Shown piece by piece: positions 15,825-24,703 of a DNA stretch of 35,476 bases. The stretch is from Clostridia bacterium. GTDB taxonomy: Bacteria; Bacillota; Clostridia; TANB77; CAG-508. The notes beneath the pieces were generated by a model. That model did not search any database. It saw only the letters and a program-made list of their open reading frames with translations, and was not told the DNA's origin. The stretch spans positions 1 through 35,476 of the forward strand of contig JAFVBS010000026.1 in the NCBI GenBank assembly GCA_017479865.1, written 5' to 3'. Position numbers and translations under genes: made by a program. How positions within the stretch are numbered: the first letter of the stretch is position 1; each line of letters starts with the position of its first letter.

Positions 15825-16736
15825 TTATTCTTTTCCTTTTTTATCTTTTAATACTTCGGCAACACTTCCAAGAGAACCTAAAGCTCCAGTTGCTTCAAAA
15901 GGAATAAATACTTTGTTTGCTTCTCCGTTAGCAACTTCTTTCAAAGTTTCTAAGGATTTTAATTGAACTAACTTCTCATCTGGTTTTGCTTTCATCATGG
16001 CATCATACACGAGTTCAATTTCTTCTGCTCTTGCTTCTGCTACTTTCTTAATTGCTTCAGCTTCACCGGTTGCTCTTCTAATTTTTGCTTCTTTATCAGC
16101 CTCTGCCTCTAAAATAGCAGCTTCCTTTTTACCTTGTGCCAATGTAATAGCAGATTGTCTTTCACCTTCCGCTTGTAAAATTAATGCTCTTTTATTTCTT
16201 TCTGCATTCATTTGTTTTTCCATTGCATCACGAATGTCAGCAGGTGGGGTAATGTCCTTAATTTCTACTCTGTCTACCTTGCATCCCCATTGGTCTGTTG
16301 CTTCATCAAGAATTACTCTTAACTTATCATTGATAGCATCACGAGAACTGAAAGTATCATCTAAGTCCATTTTTCCAACAATATCACGAATAGTTGTAAT
16401 GGCTAAGTATTCAATACCTTTCTTTAAGCTTTGAATTTCATAAACGGCTTTTGCAGGATCTGTTACCCTGTAGAATACTACGGTATCAATGGTAATAGTA
16501 ACGTTATCTTGAGTAATTACCCCTTGTGGTGGAATATCCATGGTTTGTTGTTTTAAGCTAACCACACTACGAACATGGTCCACAAATGGAATGATGATGG
16601 TAAGACCGGCATCTGCTACTTTATGAAATTTACCAAGTCTTTCAATAATGTACACCTCAGATTGCTTAACAATTTTAATGGAATTAAATGCAATAATTAA
16701 AATGATAATTAATATAACTAATAAAACCCAAATCAT
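15825..16736 (-). CDS. SPFH/band 7 (stomatin-like, QmcA) membrane protein
   Basis: A 303-residue stomatin/prohibitin family protein. The N-terminal membrane helix (about residues 2-20) is followed by the SPFH domain (QSEVYIIERLGKFHKV, DRVEIKDITPP) and a long Ala/Glu/Lys-rich helix with EAEADKEAKIRRATGEAEA. Such proteins form large membrane-associated rings or microdomains. It is co-transcribed downstream of an NfeD gene (47 nt gap), the standard partner, which argues for the QmcA/YbbK-NfeD system. Confidence 0.9.
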   Translation of the reverse strand: MIWVLLVILIIILIIAFNSIKIVKQSEVYIIERLGKFHKVADAGLTIIIPFVDHVRSVVSLKQQTMDIPPQGVITQDNVTITIDTVVFYRVTDPAKAVYEIQSLKKGIEYLAITTIRDIVGKMDLDDTFSSRDAINDKLRVILDEATDQWGCKVDRVEIKDITPPADIRDAMEKQMNAERNKRALILQAEGERQSAITLAQGKKEAAILEAEADKEAKIRRATGEAEAIKKVAEARAEEIELVYDAMMKAKPDEKLVQLKSLETLKEVANGEANKVFIPFEATGALGSLGSVAEVLKDKKGKE

Positions 16737-16783
16737 AAAAAACCTCCTTAAAATAAATATATATTAAAATATTAATATCAAAA

Positions 16784-17242
16784 TTATTCAGAAATTGTGG
16801 TAGATGGTTTGACTAACCTAACAACTGCCTTAACGCCATCAATTTTGGTAACTTCGACTTCTGAACCTTCTGCAATAACTTCGTCACCCTCACATTTAGC
16901 AGACCAGTCTTGCCCTTGAACTTTAATTTGCCCCACTGCCAAAGAAGAGTTAATTTCTTTAGTGACAATTCCGGTTTTACCAATAATGGAAAACGCATTG
17001 GTGACAACAGTTTTATCATTTTTGGTTAATTTTTTTACAAATGGTTTGGTACAAAAAATGAGGAGAGCAGACGAAATAACAAATGCTGCTACTTGAATTA
17101 CTAAATTATTTGTCACAAGACTAACTAACATAGCAATTAGTGCTCCAATGCCAAGCCAAAAAATTAAAAAGCGAACTGTAATGATTTCAGCCACAAAGAA
17201 AACCCCAGCTGCAATTAACCATATGTACCACATGAAATTCAC
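16784..17242 (-). CDS. NfeD family membrane protein
   Basis: A 152-residue short NfeD (NfeD1b type): N-terminal membrane helices to about residue 70, then a soluble OB-fold domain with IGKTGIVTKEI and EVTKIDGVKAVVRLV. It lacks the N-terminal ClpP-like protease domain of long NfeD proteins. It precedes the SPFH gene on the same strand, matching the known fusion and operon association. The ribosome site on the minus strand is AAAGGAG. Confidence 0.88.
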   Translation of the reverse strand: MNFMWYIWLIAAGVFFVAEIITVRFLIFWLGIGALIAMLVSLVTNNLVIQVAAFVISSALLIFCTKPFVKKLTKNDKTVVTNAFSIIGKTGIVTKEINSSLAVGQIKVQGQDWSAKCEGDEVIAEGSEVEVTKIDGVKAVVRLVKPSTTISE

Positions 17243-17372
17243 ACTCCTTTTTATTGATTAGTGTAAACTCTTTCTTTCACACCATCTATTATACTATATT
17301 TTTTGGCAAAAGAAAATATGTAAACAGAAAAAAGTGGAAAAATGTTGAAAAAATAAAAAAGCTTAGAAATAT

Positions 17373-17401
17373 TTGCACAATGTTCTTTCCTGATATATAA
17401 T
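17373..17401 (+). promoter_or_regulatory. Promoter of the Sun-family methyltransferase gene
   Basis: TTGCAC (17373-17378) and TATAAT (17396-17401) with 17 bp spacing, about 40 nt upstream of the chosen start. Confidence 0.65.
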
Positions 17402-17441
17402 AAAAGAAAATGATGACTCATCAATGGAAAGAGGAAAAGGC

Positions 17442-18370
17442 ATGGAAGAGAGAAAATTACCCAATTTTTTAATTGCTAAGTTACAACAGCAATATGGAAA
17501 AAAGCTAACAGAGCAGATAATACCAGGTTATGGGCAACAGAGAGTAACAACATTTCGTGTGAATACGTTAAAAGCGAATTGTGAAGTGATAGAAGAAGAA
17601 TTGAAAAAAACAAATATACAGTATGAAAAAGTTTCATGGTATGATGAGGCTTATATTGTAAAAAATGTAACTGAAAAAGAGTTACAAGAGCTTGATATAT
17701 ATGAACAGGGCAACATTTATTTGCAAAGCCTTTCTTCAATGCTACCACCACTCATTTTAAAACCGAAACCACGGAGCCGATATTTTAGACATGGCAGCAG
17801 CTCCACGGAGGAAAAACAACGCAGCTTGCAGCTCTTTCGAACAACCAGGCACATATTACTGCTTGTGAAATGAATACCATCCGAGCAGAACGCTTAAAAT
17901 ATAACATAAAAAAGCAAGGAGCTACCTCTGTTTATGTGATGGTAAAAGATGCTAGAACCATTGATGATTTTTTCTCGTTTGACCAAATTTTATTAGATGC
18001 ACCATGTAGTGGAAGTGGAACACTTAATGTAGAAAATCAAAAATTAAAAGCAACGTTTACACCTCAACTAATTAGTAAAACAGTTGCCATCCAGAAAAAG
18101 TTATTACAAAAAGCAGTGAATATTTTAAAAGTGGGGAGCGAGATGGTATACTCTACCTGTTCTATCTTAGAAGAAGAAAATGAAGCAATTATTAACGAAA
18201 TTTTAAAAACGAATAGAGTGGAAATTGTTCCAATTGAAAAAAAGGCAATGGAAGACCTACCATTTTTGCCAACAAAAATACCAGGCACATTATGTATTTG
18301 CCCAAATCAATATTATGAAGGCTTTTTTATAGCCAAGCTAAGAAAGACAAAAAGAGAATTCCAAACATAG
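17442..18370 (+). CDS. NOL1/NOP2/Sun family RNA (cytosine-5) methyltransferase with two +1 frameshifts at CGG codons
   Basis: An RsmB/RsmF-like SAM-dependent rRNA m5C methyltransferase without a NusB domain. Skipping the C of in-frame CGG at 17772-17774 and again at 17806-17808 gives one protein of 308 residues, with PGADILDMAAAPGGKT (SAM motif I). It continues to the catalytic cysteines in DAPCSGSGT and STCS and the family C-terminus CICPNQYYEGFFIAKL. Without the two skips the frame ends at 17873 in nonsense. The two +1 shifts add to +2, exactly the frame of the second half, and no other lesion is seen. I chose ATG 17442 (AAAGG upstream) over 17424, which lacks a ribosome site. Confidence 0.82.
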
Positions 18371-18391
18371 GAATCCTCTTTTCGTCTTTTT
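18343..18391. terminator. Terminator overlapping the end of the methyltransferase gene
   Basis: AAAGAC, AAAAGAG and ATTCC (from 18343) pair with GGAAT, CTCTTTT and GTCTTT (to 18389), then T residues. The stop codon lies in the loop. It is also placed to terminate the converging spoVD unit. Confidence 0.82.
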
Positions 18392-18410
18392 ATCGTAGTA
18401 TTTTAGCCTT

Positions 18411-20639
18411 CTATTGACTTAATGTTACTTTCACAATTGAACCTTCTTCAACAGAGGTTCCTGCAATAGGATCTTGGCTAATGACAGTACCAGAGCCTGT
18501 GTAGTTCAAATTCAAATTCTTTTCTTTTAATAAATTTTTCACCTGCGAAAGTGATTTGCTTAGTAAATCGGGAACCGATTTGGAAACTCTTGTATTTTCC
18601 TCTGCAGAATAGAGTTTTACAATGGAACCTTGAAGAAGTTGAGTTCCTTTTTTAGGGTATTGCTCTGTTACTAAATCAGTAGATTTGGCAGAAGTACTAC
18701 AAGTAAATCCTGCACCTTCTAAAATTTTCTTTGCTTCTGATACTGTTTTGTTTGTTACATCTGGTAGAGTAATCGTTTTATTCGAAGAATTGTCAGAATT
18801 GTTAGTAGCATTAGCAGGAATCTGCATATAAGGCAATAAATCTGTTAAAATTTGTCCAGCAACGGGAGCGGCAACTTCACTTCCATGATGTCCTTTTGAA
18901 CCATTTGGAGCATAGAGGGTAACCAATACAACTGCTTCAGGGTTTTCTACTGGAGAAATAGCAACAAAGGAAGCAGTGTATCCCTCATTCTTTCCAGGAG
19001 AAGGCTCTGAAGTTCCTGTTTTTCCTGCAATGGAATATCCTTTTACTTTAGCATATTTTCCTGTACCATCTGTCACAACCGATTCTAACATATCAAGCAT
19101 TGTTTCGGCAGTTTTTTTGGAAATAACCTGTCTTACTTGAACTGGATTAATAGTAGTAACAGCACCGGTATCTGTATTGACAGTTTCTTTGACAATGCGA
19201 GGCTTCATTAAAATACCATCATTGGCAACAGCGCTAACTGCAGTAATCATTTGAAGGGGAGTGACGGTAAACCTTTGCCCAAATGACATAGTAGCAAGTT
19301 CTACTGGACCAATATTTTCTAAGGGCCAAATGGTTCCTACCTTTTCTCCAATACTATTTACTCCTGTTCTTTCCGAAAAACCAAATGCTTCGTAATATTT
19401 ATATAAAGTGGTAGCACCAATTTTTTGAGCAATTTGAGTAAATGCTGGATTACAAGAATTTTCAATGGCTTGTCTTAAACTTTGGCTACCATGACCAGCC
19501 TTGTGTGAACACCACATTTTAACCCCCGAAACCATTTGGTAACCCTTACAAGTATAAACATTAGCTTTATTAGGAGTTGCCAAATTTTCTTCTAAAGCAG
19601 CAGAAGCGGTAACAATTTTAAAAACAGAACCAGGCTCATAAGGGTCTGAAATGGCACGATTTCGATATAAACTGGTTAATGTATTATATTTAGTGGAGGA
19701 ATCTAATTTTCCCCAATCTGTTTCACTAATATGGGTTGGGGTGAAGGGAGTATTTAAGTTGTAGTCTGGATAGGTTGCCATTGCTAGAATATCACCGGTT
19801 TTAGGGTTCATGACAATTGCATTTCCGCCACGTTCGCATTTGTTTTCAAGGCAAGCTTGTTTTAAATATTTTTCTACAATAGACTGAATATTTGCGTCAA
19901 TGGTTAAAGTAATATTACTACCGTTTTCGGCTGGCACATTTGTTTCTTCAGTATCTGGAATGATGTCTCGAAAGGCATCTTTGGAGGCAACCACTTTACC
20001 AGGAGTACCTGTTAATACACCATCCCAAGCTCTTTCTAAACCTTCTAATCCTTGATTGTCAGTACCACAAAAACCAATTAACGTTGAGGCCAGGTTTTCG
20101 TAAGGATAATATCTTTTGGTGTCTTCATTAATATTAATGCCAGAATAGTATTCTTCCTTTTTCATCCATTCTCTTAATTTGTCAACTTTATCCTTTTCTA
20201 CTTTTTGTGCAATGGTAACAACCGAAGAAGTACTAGAAACCTTTTCTAATGTTTTTTTATAATCTAATTCAAAAATTTCAGAAAATGCTTTTGCTACTTT
20301 TTCCTTTAAGGCAGTTGTTTTCGTTTCATCAACTCTATCATATTTGTCTGTAACTACAATCCTTTGAGGATTAATACTAACCGTATCTACTTGTGCACTA
20401 ATGGCTAACGCTTTACCAGTAGTATCATAAATGGTTCCCCTTTTAGGACTAATCACATCGCTTTCAATTAATTGCTTATACATAGCTTCTTTTAATTCAG
20501 CTCCTTGCACGAATTGAAGCCAGGCAATACGTATTAATAAAAGAAAGAATAAAATGAACGTAACGAGCAGTGTCATTCTTAGTCTTTTAGAAATAGTTGG
20601 TATTTTTTTTACTTTACTTGTATTGGTATTTTTTTTCAT
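18411..20639 (-). CDS. spoVD: Class B penicillin-binding protein, SpoVD/FtsI type, with two PASTA domains
   Basis: A 742-residue peptidoglycan transpeptidase. A membrane helix at about residues 22-45 is followed by the PBP dimerisation domain. The transpeptidase has SVFK (Ser338-Lys341), SCN (395-397) and KTGT (540-543). Two PASTA domains follow (about 620-680 and 685-742). It could serve division or spore cortex synthesis. The sporulation gene content around it favours SpoVD, but with no mraY/murF neighbours this is not certain. The ribosome site on the minus strand is AAAGGGG. It lies 10 nt downstream of an HD-GYP gene and is probably co-transcribed with it. Confidence 0.88.
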   Translation of the reverse strand: MKKNTNTSKVKKIPTISKRLRMTLLVTFILFFLLLIRIAWLQFVQGAELKEAMYKQLIESDVISPKRGTIYDTTGKALAISAQVDTVSINPQRIVVTDKYDRVDETKTTALKEKVAKAFSEIFELDYKKTLEKVSSTSSVVTIAQKVEKDKVDKLREWMKKEEYYSGININEDTKRYYPYENLASTLIGFCGTDNQGLEGLERAWDGVLTGTPGKVVASKDAFRDIIPDTEETNVPAENGSNITLTIDANIQSIVEKYLKQACLENKCERGGNAIVMNPKTGDILAMATYPDYNLNTPFTPTHISETDWGKLDSSTKYNTLTSLYRNRAISDPYEPGSVFKIVTASAALEENLATPNKANVYTCKGYQMVSGVKMWCSHKAGHGSQSLRQAIENSCNPAFTQIAQKIGATTLYKYYEAFGFSERTGVNSIGEKVGTIWPLENIGPVELATMSFGQRFTVTPLQMITAVSAVANDGILMKPRIVKETVNTDTGAVTTINPVQVRQVISKKTAETMLDMLESVVTDGTGKYAKVKGYSIAGKTGTSEPSPGKNEGYTASFVAISPVENPEAVVLVTLYAPNGSKGHHGSEVAAPVAGQILTDLLPYMQIPANATNNSDNSSNKTITLPDVTNKTVSEAKKILEGAGFTCSTSAKSTDLVTEQYPKKGTQLLQGSIVKLYSAEENTRVSKSVPDLLSKSLSQVKNLLKEKNLNLNYTGSGTVISQDPIAGTSVEEGSIVKVTLSQ

Positions 20640-20649
20640 ATTTACCCCT

Positions 20650-21588
20650 TTAAATTCTTAATTTTTTAATCATCTTAATCTCTTGATATAGTTGATTGAT
20701 TACATCATTTCGTAGCACTAGGGCATCACGATACTCTTGCAAAATTTGCTTATAATTATCAAAATTTTCTCCTTGGGCAAACAAATAGCGCATTCCTTCT
20801 AGGTAATAATTTTTTGTTTTCTCTTTTGTGGCTTTTTCTGCCTTTTGACCATATTTTTCAACTAATTCTAGACGTTTAATTTGCTCTTTTAAATAATCTA
20901 CATAATTCATCACACCACTAATTTCATATAGGGTATCATCAATTACAACCTTAAAGAGCTTTTTTAAAATTAAACCATTAATTTTTCCCGTTTTTTCTTT
21001 CACAGCTAATTGGTCTAAGGCTATTAGTTTAGGGTCTGGCTGTGCATCTTTAATGAGTTCCTTTAACGTTTCAGAAATATTGACATGTGTTTTATACTGT
21101 CTTTTGGTAACAATGGCATCATATTCATCGGCAACACGAATAATTTGAGCTTCATAAGGAATATCTTTTTTGGTAATGCCATTTGGATAGCCTGAGCCGT
21201 CTAAAGCCTCGTGATGGTCTAAAGCACCTAATGCATAAGGACGTAATTTTAAATCCTTCATACACATTTCGTATCCTAATGTAGTATGAGTTTTAATAAT
21301 TTCATATTCTTCATCAGTTAACTTTGAGGGCTTTTGCAAAATTTTAAGAGGAATAAATAATTTACCAATATCATGTAAATAACCAGAAATTGTACAATGA
21401 ATGGTAAATTTTTGATTACATTTTAAATATTCACAAATTCTACAGCATAAATTTGCCACATTCTCACTATGCTTTCTGGTAAGAGGATCTAAATTTCCTA
21501 AAATATTTAATTGATAGCGCATGGTTTGGTCTAAATTGTATGATTTTAGGTTGATAGGACTATAAAAGTCAAGCTTTTCTTGATACAT
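20650..21588 (-). CDS. HD-GYP domain protein
   Basis: A 312-residue cytoplasmic protein with an HD-GYP phosphohydrolase domain: RKHSENVANL at the first histidine, SGYLHDIGKL for the HD pair, then LDHHEALDGSGYP with the GYP motif and RVADEYDAIV. The family hydrolyses cyclic-di-GMP or related dinucleotides, or acts as a sensor. The C-terminal third is helical and Lys/Glu-rich. No receiver or membrane segment is present. The tight link to the PBP gene (10 nt) suggests a shared transcript, perhaps tying signalling to wall synthesis. Confidence 0.87.
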   Translation of the reverse strand: MYQEKLDFYSPINLKSYNLDQTMRYQLNILGNLDPLTRKHSENVANLCCRICEYLKCNQKFTIHCTISGYLHDIGKLFIPLKILQKPSKLTDEEYEIIKTHTTLGYEMCMKDLKLRPYALGALDHHEALDGSGYPNGITKKDIPYEAQIIRVADEYDAIVTKRQYKTHVNISETLKELIKDAQPDPKLIALDQLAVKEKTGKINGLILKKLFKVVIDDTLYEISGVMNYVDYLKEQIKRLELVEKYGQKAEKATKEKTKNYYLEGMRYLFAQGENFDNYKQILQEYRDALVLRNDVINQLYQEIKMIKKLRI

Positions 21589-21683
21589 GTAACTTCTCCT
21601 TCAATTTCTTTTGTATTCTTTTTGAACTAATCATACTACAAAATGAGAATGAAAGCAAGATAAAAATTTTTTGAAAAAAAGAA

Positions 21684-21712
21684 TTGTAAGCACTTTTCCT
21701 TTGTGATATACT
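21684..21712 (+). promoter_or_regulatory. Promoter of the 770-residue coiled-coil gene
   Basis: TTGTAA (21684-21689) and TATACT (21707-21712) with 17 bp spacing and TGTG just before the -10. Confidence 0.6.
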
Positions 21713-21745
21713 TGTCAATGAAAAGAAAAATTTTAGGAGGAATGT

Positions 21746-24058
21746 ATGCCTAAAAACATTGCAGAAGAAAAAGAAAAACTAAAAGAGAAGCTAGCATATT
21801 TGAAATTAAATTTAGAAAAAATACCAAAGTTTTTAAAAGAATATACTAATTTTCAGTTTCGTCCAAGCAAGTCCTACGACGAAACAAGCTATAAAGTATA
21901 CCGATATTTAAACGTGAATGATATTCAAATTTTATTAACACCCACCGAAAGACTAAAAGACTTGAATGAAAAATATAAGCTTGCTAAACCCATTGCATGC
22001 TACTTGGATTCTAAATCGAAAGAAAACATGGAACAGTTTGCTGAATTTTTGAAAATGCTCAATGATGTAACAATGCCAGAAATGCTGCAAATTGAAAAAG
22101 AACAGGAAGAATTTCAAAAATATATTCCTTATGAAGTAAAATATATGGATAATTTTACTTGGCAAATTTATTATTCAGACATTTCCAATCAATATTTTAT
22201 GTTAGTGCCTACTCATGAAAAAAACAATGCCGCCCTATTTTATTTACTCAAAAAGCAAATAGAAAGTCATCAAACAAAAACAGAGCAATACATTTATGTG
22301 CCAATTAGCCATATGGAATATTCGGGAAAATATATAACCAAGAGCCAAATTGCTGATATGGAAAACTATTTATGGTATTTTACGAAAGAATGGCCAAGTA
22401 CTTTTGAGGTGCACAATTTCAAAAATAGTATGGAGCTCAAAATAGTAGGCAAAATGGATGTATATGACAGTATGAAAAGCCCTTATGTGATTACATTAAG
22501 CAACAAAGAGCAGGCTTTAGAACAATATAAACTACTAAAGGCATTATTTATTCTATCTACAGGACTTGCAGAAGAATACCAATTTGAACTTAAAATTAAC
22601 GAAGAAGGGGCATTTGATTTTTACTTTTCCGAAAATACAAAATTGGAATATCAAAATCTATCAACATTTATTACTAAGGAAGCTCTCTTAAAAATGAAAG
22701 AAGTTCAAGCAGAAAATAAACAAATAATACAAGCAGAGAAAGAACTAGAAACCCTAAAAAAAGTTACTGAAAAGCAAACACAGGAGTATTTAGAAAAGCA
22801 AAGGCAAATTGCTACTTTTTTAGCTTGTAAGAAGAGCTTTTTTAAAAGAGTAAAATACTATTTTTCAACAACGAGAAAAAAGCAACTTATTAAGGGGCAA
22901 CAAGAAAAAAATATTAGCCTAAAGGAGCACCAAAAAAACAATCAATCACTAGAGGTGGTCTATGAGCAAAAAGAACAATATACCATTGAAGATGTGATTG
23001 CAATAGGCACAAAATTAGAACAAAAACATAAACAATTCAAAAATTTAACATTAGATATCAAAGCACTAGAATTAAGAAAAGAAAATAATGCTAGAAAAAT
23101 TAAAAATGCTAATATTTATTTAAATGAAATTGAAATGCATAAAAAGAGTATTTTTGAGTTTTGGAAATTTACCACCAAAGATGAACTTCCTTCTTTGGAA
23201 GAGGGAGAAACAGAGGAAATATCAAAAGAAAAAATTGGAAAAACATTTCTCTATCAAGAAGACTTTGAGGACCTAGGCAAAAGAATGGATGCAGTACAAC
23301 GAAGAAAACTTTCAAAGAATGAAGCAGACAGCATTTTTGCAGCAATACAAGCACGACAATCAATGCAAATATTAAATCAAACCAAGAATGCAGAGTTAAC
23401 AAAAGAGCAACTTAAAATTTTGGAGAAAGAATTTAAACAATTGCAAAAAGAATATGCAGCTAATAGCGATGCAATGGCACAAAAGGATTTTGACATTTTT
23501 GGGGGCATGTTAGAGGACAAAACAAAAATTAAAGAAATTAATAATATCAAGCATAGGGAAATTGAAAAAGATAAATATAAGGTACTAAACATTACCACAA
23601 AAACGGACATAACTTTATACATTGATAACTTAAAAAATTATTTAAAATTACTAAAGGAGGCAGAACATAAAATTGCAACAGATTGCAATTTACCTATTTA
23701 TTTTGCTAGTACAGAAGACTTAGATGCAAACAATTTTAACATATTTAACCTTAATTTAGGAGAAGAAATAGAAGCGGTCCTCAAAAAGAAAAGAGCAAAC
23801 CAAAAAATAAAGTTGTATCGTTTAAATGTAAAAGAGAATATGCCACTTTTATATTATACAAATATTATTTTTTATGATAATTTTAACAATACTTTGCCAG
23901 AGGGCATGAATTTGTCAAGTAAGGTACTCATTGATTTAAGCAATTATCAATTAATAAAAATTAGCGAAAAACAATTTTGCATCAATAGTCAAAAAAATGC
24001 CTATGAAAATAAGGTAGAAAAGGTCAATTTAACAGAGTACGAAGTAGAGCTAAAGTAA
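21746..24058 (+). CDS. Large coiled-coil protein of unknown function
   Basis: A 770-residue protein that I do not recognise. It has no signal peptide and no membrane helix, so it is probably cytoplasmic. The first 310 residues look like a mixed alpha/beta globular part (for example KVYRYLNVNDIQILLTPTER). Residues from about 312 to 620 are mostly charged helix with coiled-coil character (Lys, Glu and Gln rich). The last 150 residues again look globular, with LPEGMNLSSKVLIDL near the end. No P-loop, nuclease or other catalytic motif is evident. The start ATG follows TTAGGAGGAA. It is monocistronic between a promoter and the palindrome E4. Codon use resembles its neighbours. Confidence 0.75.
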   Translation: MPKNIAEEKEKLKEKLAYLKLNLEKIPKFLKEYTNFQFRPSKSYDETSYKVYRYLNVNDIQILLTPTERLKDLNEKYKLAKPIACYLDSKSKENMEQFAEFLKMLNDVTMPEMLQIEKEQEEFQKYIPYEVKYMDNFTWQIYYSDISNQYFMLVPTHEKNNAALFYLLKKQIESHQTKTEQYIYVPISHMEYSGKYITKSQIADMENYLWYFTKEWPSTFEVHNFKNSMELKIVGKMDVYDSMKSPYVITLSNKEQALEQYKLLKALFILSTGLAEEYQFELKINEEGAFDFYFSENTKLEYQNLSTFITKEALLKMKEVQAENKQIIQAEKELETLKKVTEKQTQEYLEKQRQIATFLACKKSFFKRVKYYFSTTRKKQLIKGQQEKNISLKEHQKNNQSLEVVYEQKEQYTIEDVIAIGTKLEQKHKQFKNLTLDIKALELRKENNARKIKNANIYLNEIEMHKKSIFEFWKFTTKDELPSLEEGETEEISKEKIGKTFLYQEDFEDLGKRMDAVQRRKLSKNEADSIFAAIQARQSMQILNQTKNAELTKEQLKILEKEFKQLQKEYAANSDAMAQKDFDIFGGMLEDKTKIKEINNIKHREIEKDKYKVLNITTKTDITLYIDNLKNYLKLLKEAEHKIATDCNLPIYFASTEDLDANNFNIFNLNLGEEIEAVLKKKRANQKIKLYRLNVKENMPLLYYTNIIFYDNFNNTLPEGMNLSSKVLIDLSNYQLIKISEKQFCINSQKNAYENKVEKVNLTEYEVELK

Positions 24059-24065
24059 ATACCAA

Positions 24066-24138
24066 TAAAGCTAGCTAAGATATTGTTTTTTAAGTGAGTT
24101 AGGCTTCAAAAACGAAAAACAATTTCTTAGTAGCTTTA
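24066..24138. repeat. Imperfect palindrome of the same family as E3 (element E4)
   Basis: TAAAGCTAGCTAAGATATTG (from 24066) is mirrored by an arm ending CAATTTCTTAGTAGCTTTA (24120-24138). One arm matches an E3 arm at the pattern GCTAGCTAA-ATATTGTTTT, so the two form a repeat family with a shorter centre here. It lies between two converging genes and may also end transcription. Confidence 0.65.
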
Positions 24139-24151
24139 CTGTTAAAATATG

Positions 24152-24343
24152 TTAGTCATGACTAAATAACAATTTAATGCTCCATAAACCGGAAATACCA
24201 ACCAAGCTATAAATAATTCTACTAATAACTGACATGGCACCAAAAATGGTATCAACTAAGTTAAAATTGAATAATCCAATTAATCCCCAATTAATAGCGC
24301 CAATAATGACTAATACTAAAGCAATGGTATCTATAATTTTCAT
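24152..24343 (-). CDS. DUF378 family small membrane protein
   Basis: A 63-residue protein with two membrane helices, matching DUF378 (Bacillus YuzA type) by VIIGAINWGLIGLFNFNLVD and the conserved second helix RIIYSLVGISGLW. Function is unknown. The start at 24343 is preferred because GAAAGGA lies 7 nt before it. A methionine three codons earlier overlaps that ribosome site. Confidence 0.85.
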   Translation of the reverse strand: MKIIDTIALVLVIIGAINWGLIGLFNFNLVDTIFGAMSVISRIIYSLVGISGLWSIKLLFSHD

Positions 24344-24428
24344 CACGCTCATCCTTTCACATATAATTTTGTATAATATAATTATAGGTAAATTTTTGAA
24401 AAAATATTCAAAAAAAATAAAATTCTGC

Positions 24429-24457
24429 TTGCTATTTTCTTGTTTTTTTGGTATGAT
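24429..24457 (+). promoter_or_regulatory. Promoter of the tRNA-Leu unit
   Basis: TTGCTA (24429-24434) and TATGAT (24452-24457), 17 bp apart. It resembles the promoter at 26869-26897. Confidence 0.6.
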
Positions 24458-24477
24458 AATAAAGACGTGATGATATA

Positions 24478-24570
24478 TTTATTATTGTGTATATGCCGAT
24501 GTGGCGGAACTTGCTGTGGCTGTTCGAAGCGAAGCGAGTTACAGCCTCAGTATGTGAGAGCCAAAAGAAA
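24478..24570 (+). pseudogene. Truncated 5' copy of tRNA-Leu followed by a hairpin
   Basis: Bases 24478 to about 24511 repeat 24571 to about 24604 with a single difference. The repeat covers the tRNA leader and the tRNA 5' end up to the D-arm. The first copy then diverges into a long hairpin (CTGTGGCTGT paired with ACAGCCTCAG, with TCG/CGA inside). It lacks an anticodon arm and T-arm, so it cannot be a functional tRNA. It is transcribed ahead of the true tRNA if the promoter call is right. Confidence 0.7.
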
Positions 24571-24587
24571 TTTATTATTGTATATAT

Positions 24588-24670
24588 GCCGATGTGGCGG
24601 AACTGGCAGACGCACTGGATTCAAAATCCAGCGGGAAACCATGTGGGTTCGAGTCCCACCATCGGTACCA
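24588..24670 (+). tRNA. tRNA-Leu (anticodon CAA)
   Basis: The acceptor stem GCCGATG (24588-24594) pairs with CATCGGT (24660-24666), followed by discriminator A and encoded CCA. The anticodon stem-loop GGATTCAAAATCC has CAA at the anticodon position. The long variable arm of a class II tRNA and the T-arm GGTTCGAGTCCC are present. It reads UUG codons. Confidence 0.95.
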
Positions 24671-24672
24671 AA

Positions 24673-24701
24673 AAATACTCCAGCTAAGCTGGAGCATTTT
24701 T
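24673..24701. terminator. Bidirectional terminator between tRNA-Leu and sigK
   Basis: CTCCAGC (24678-24684) and GCTGGAG (24688-24694) around TAA. A T-run follows on the plus strand, and A residues before the stem give a T-run on the minus strand. Confidence 0.9.
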
Positions 24702-24703
24702 GT

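Noticed and set aside
17442-18370. Calling the Sun-family gene an ordinary decaying pseudogene
   Set aside because: Both lesions are the same type at the same hexamer, the shifts lead into the correct frame, and all other motifs are intact. Decay does not explain the link with CGG.
24495-24570. A second functional tRNA-Leu
   Set aside because: Only the 5' part matches; the anticodon arm, T-arm and 3' acceptor strand are absent.
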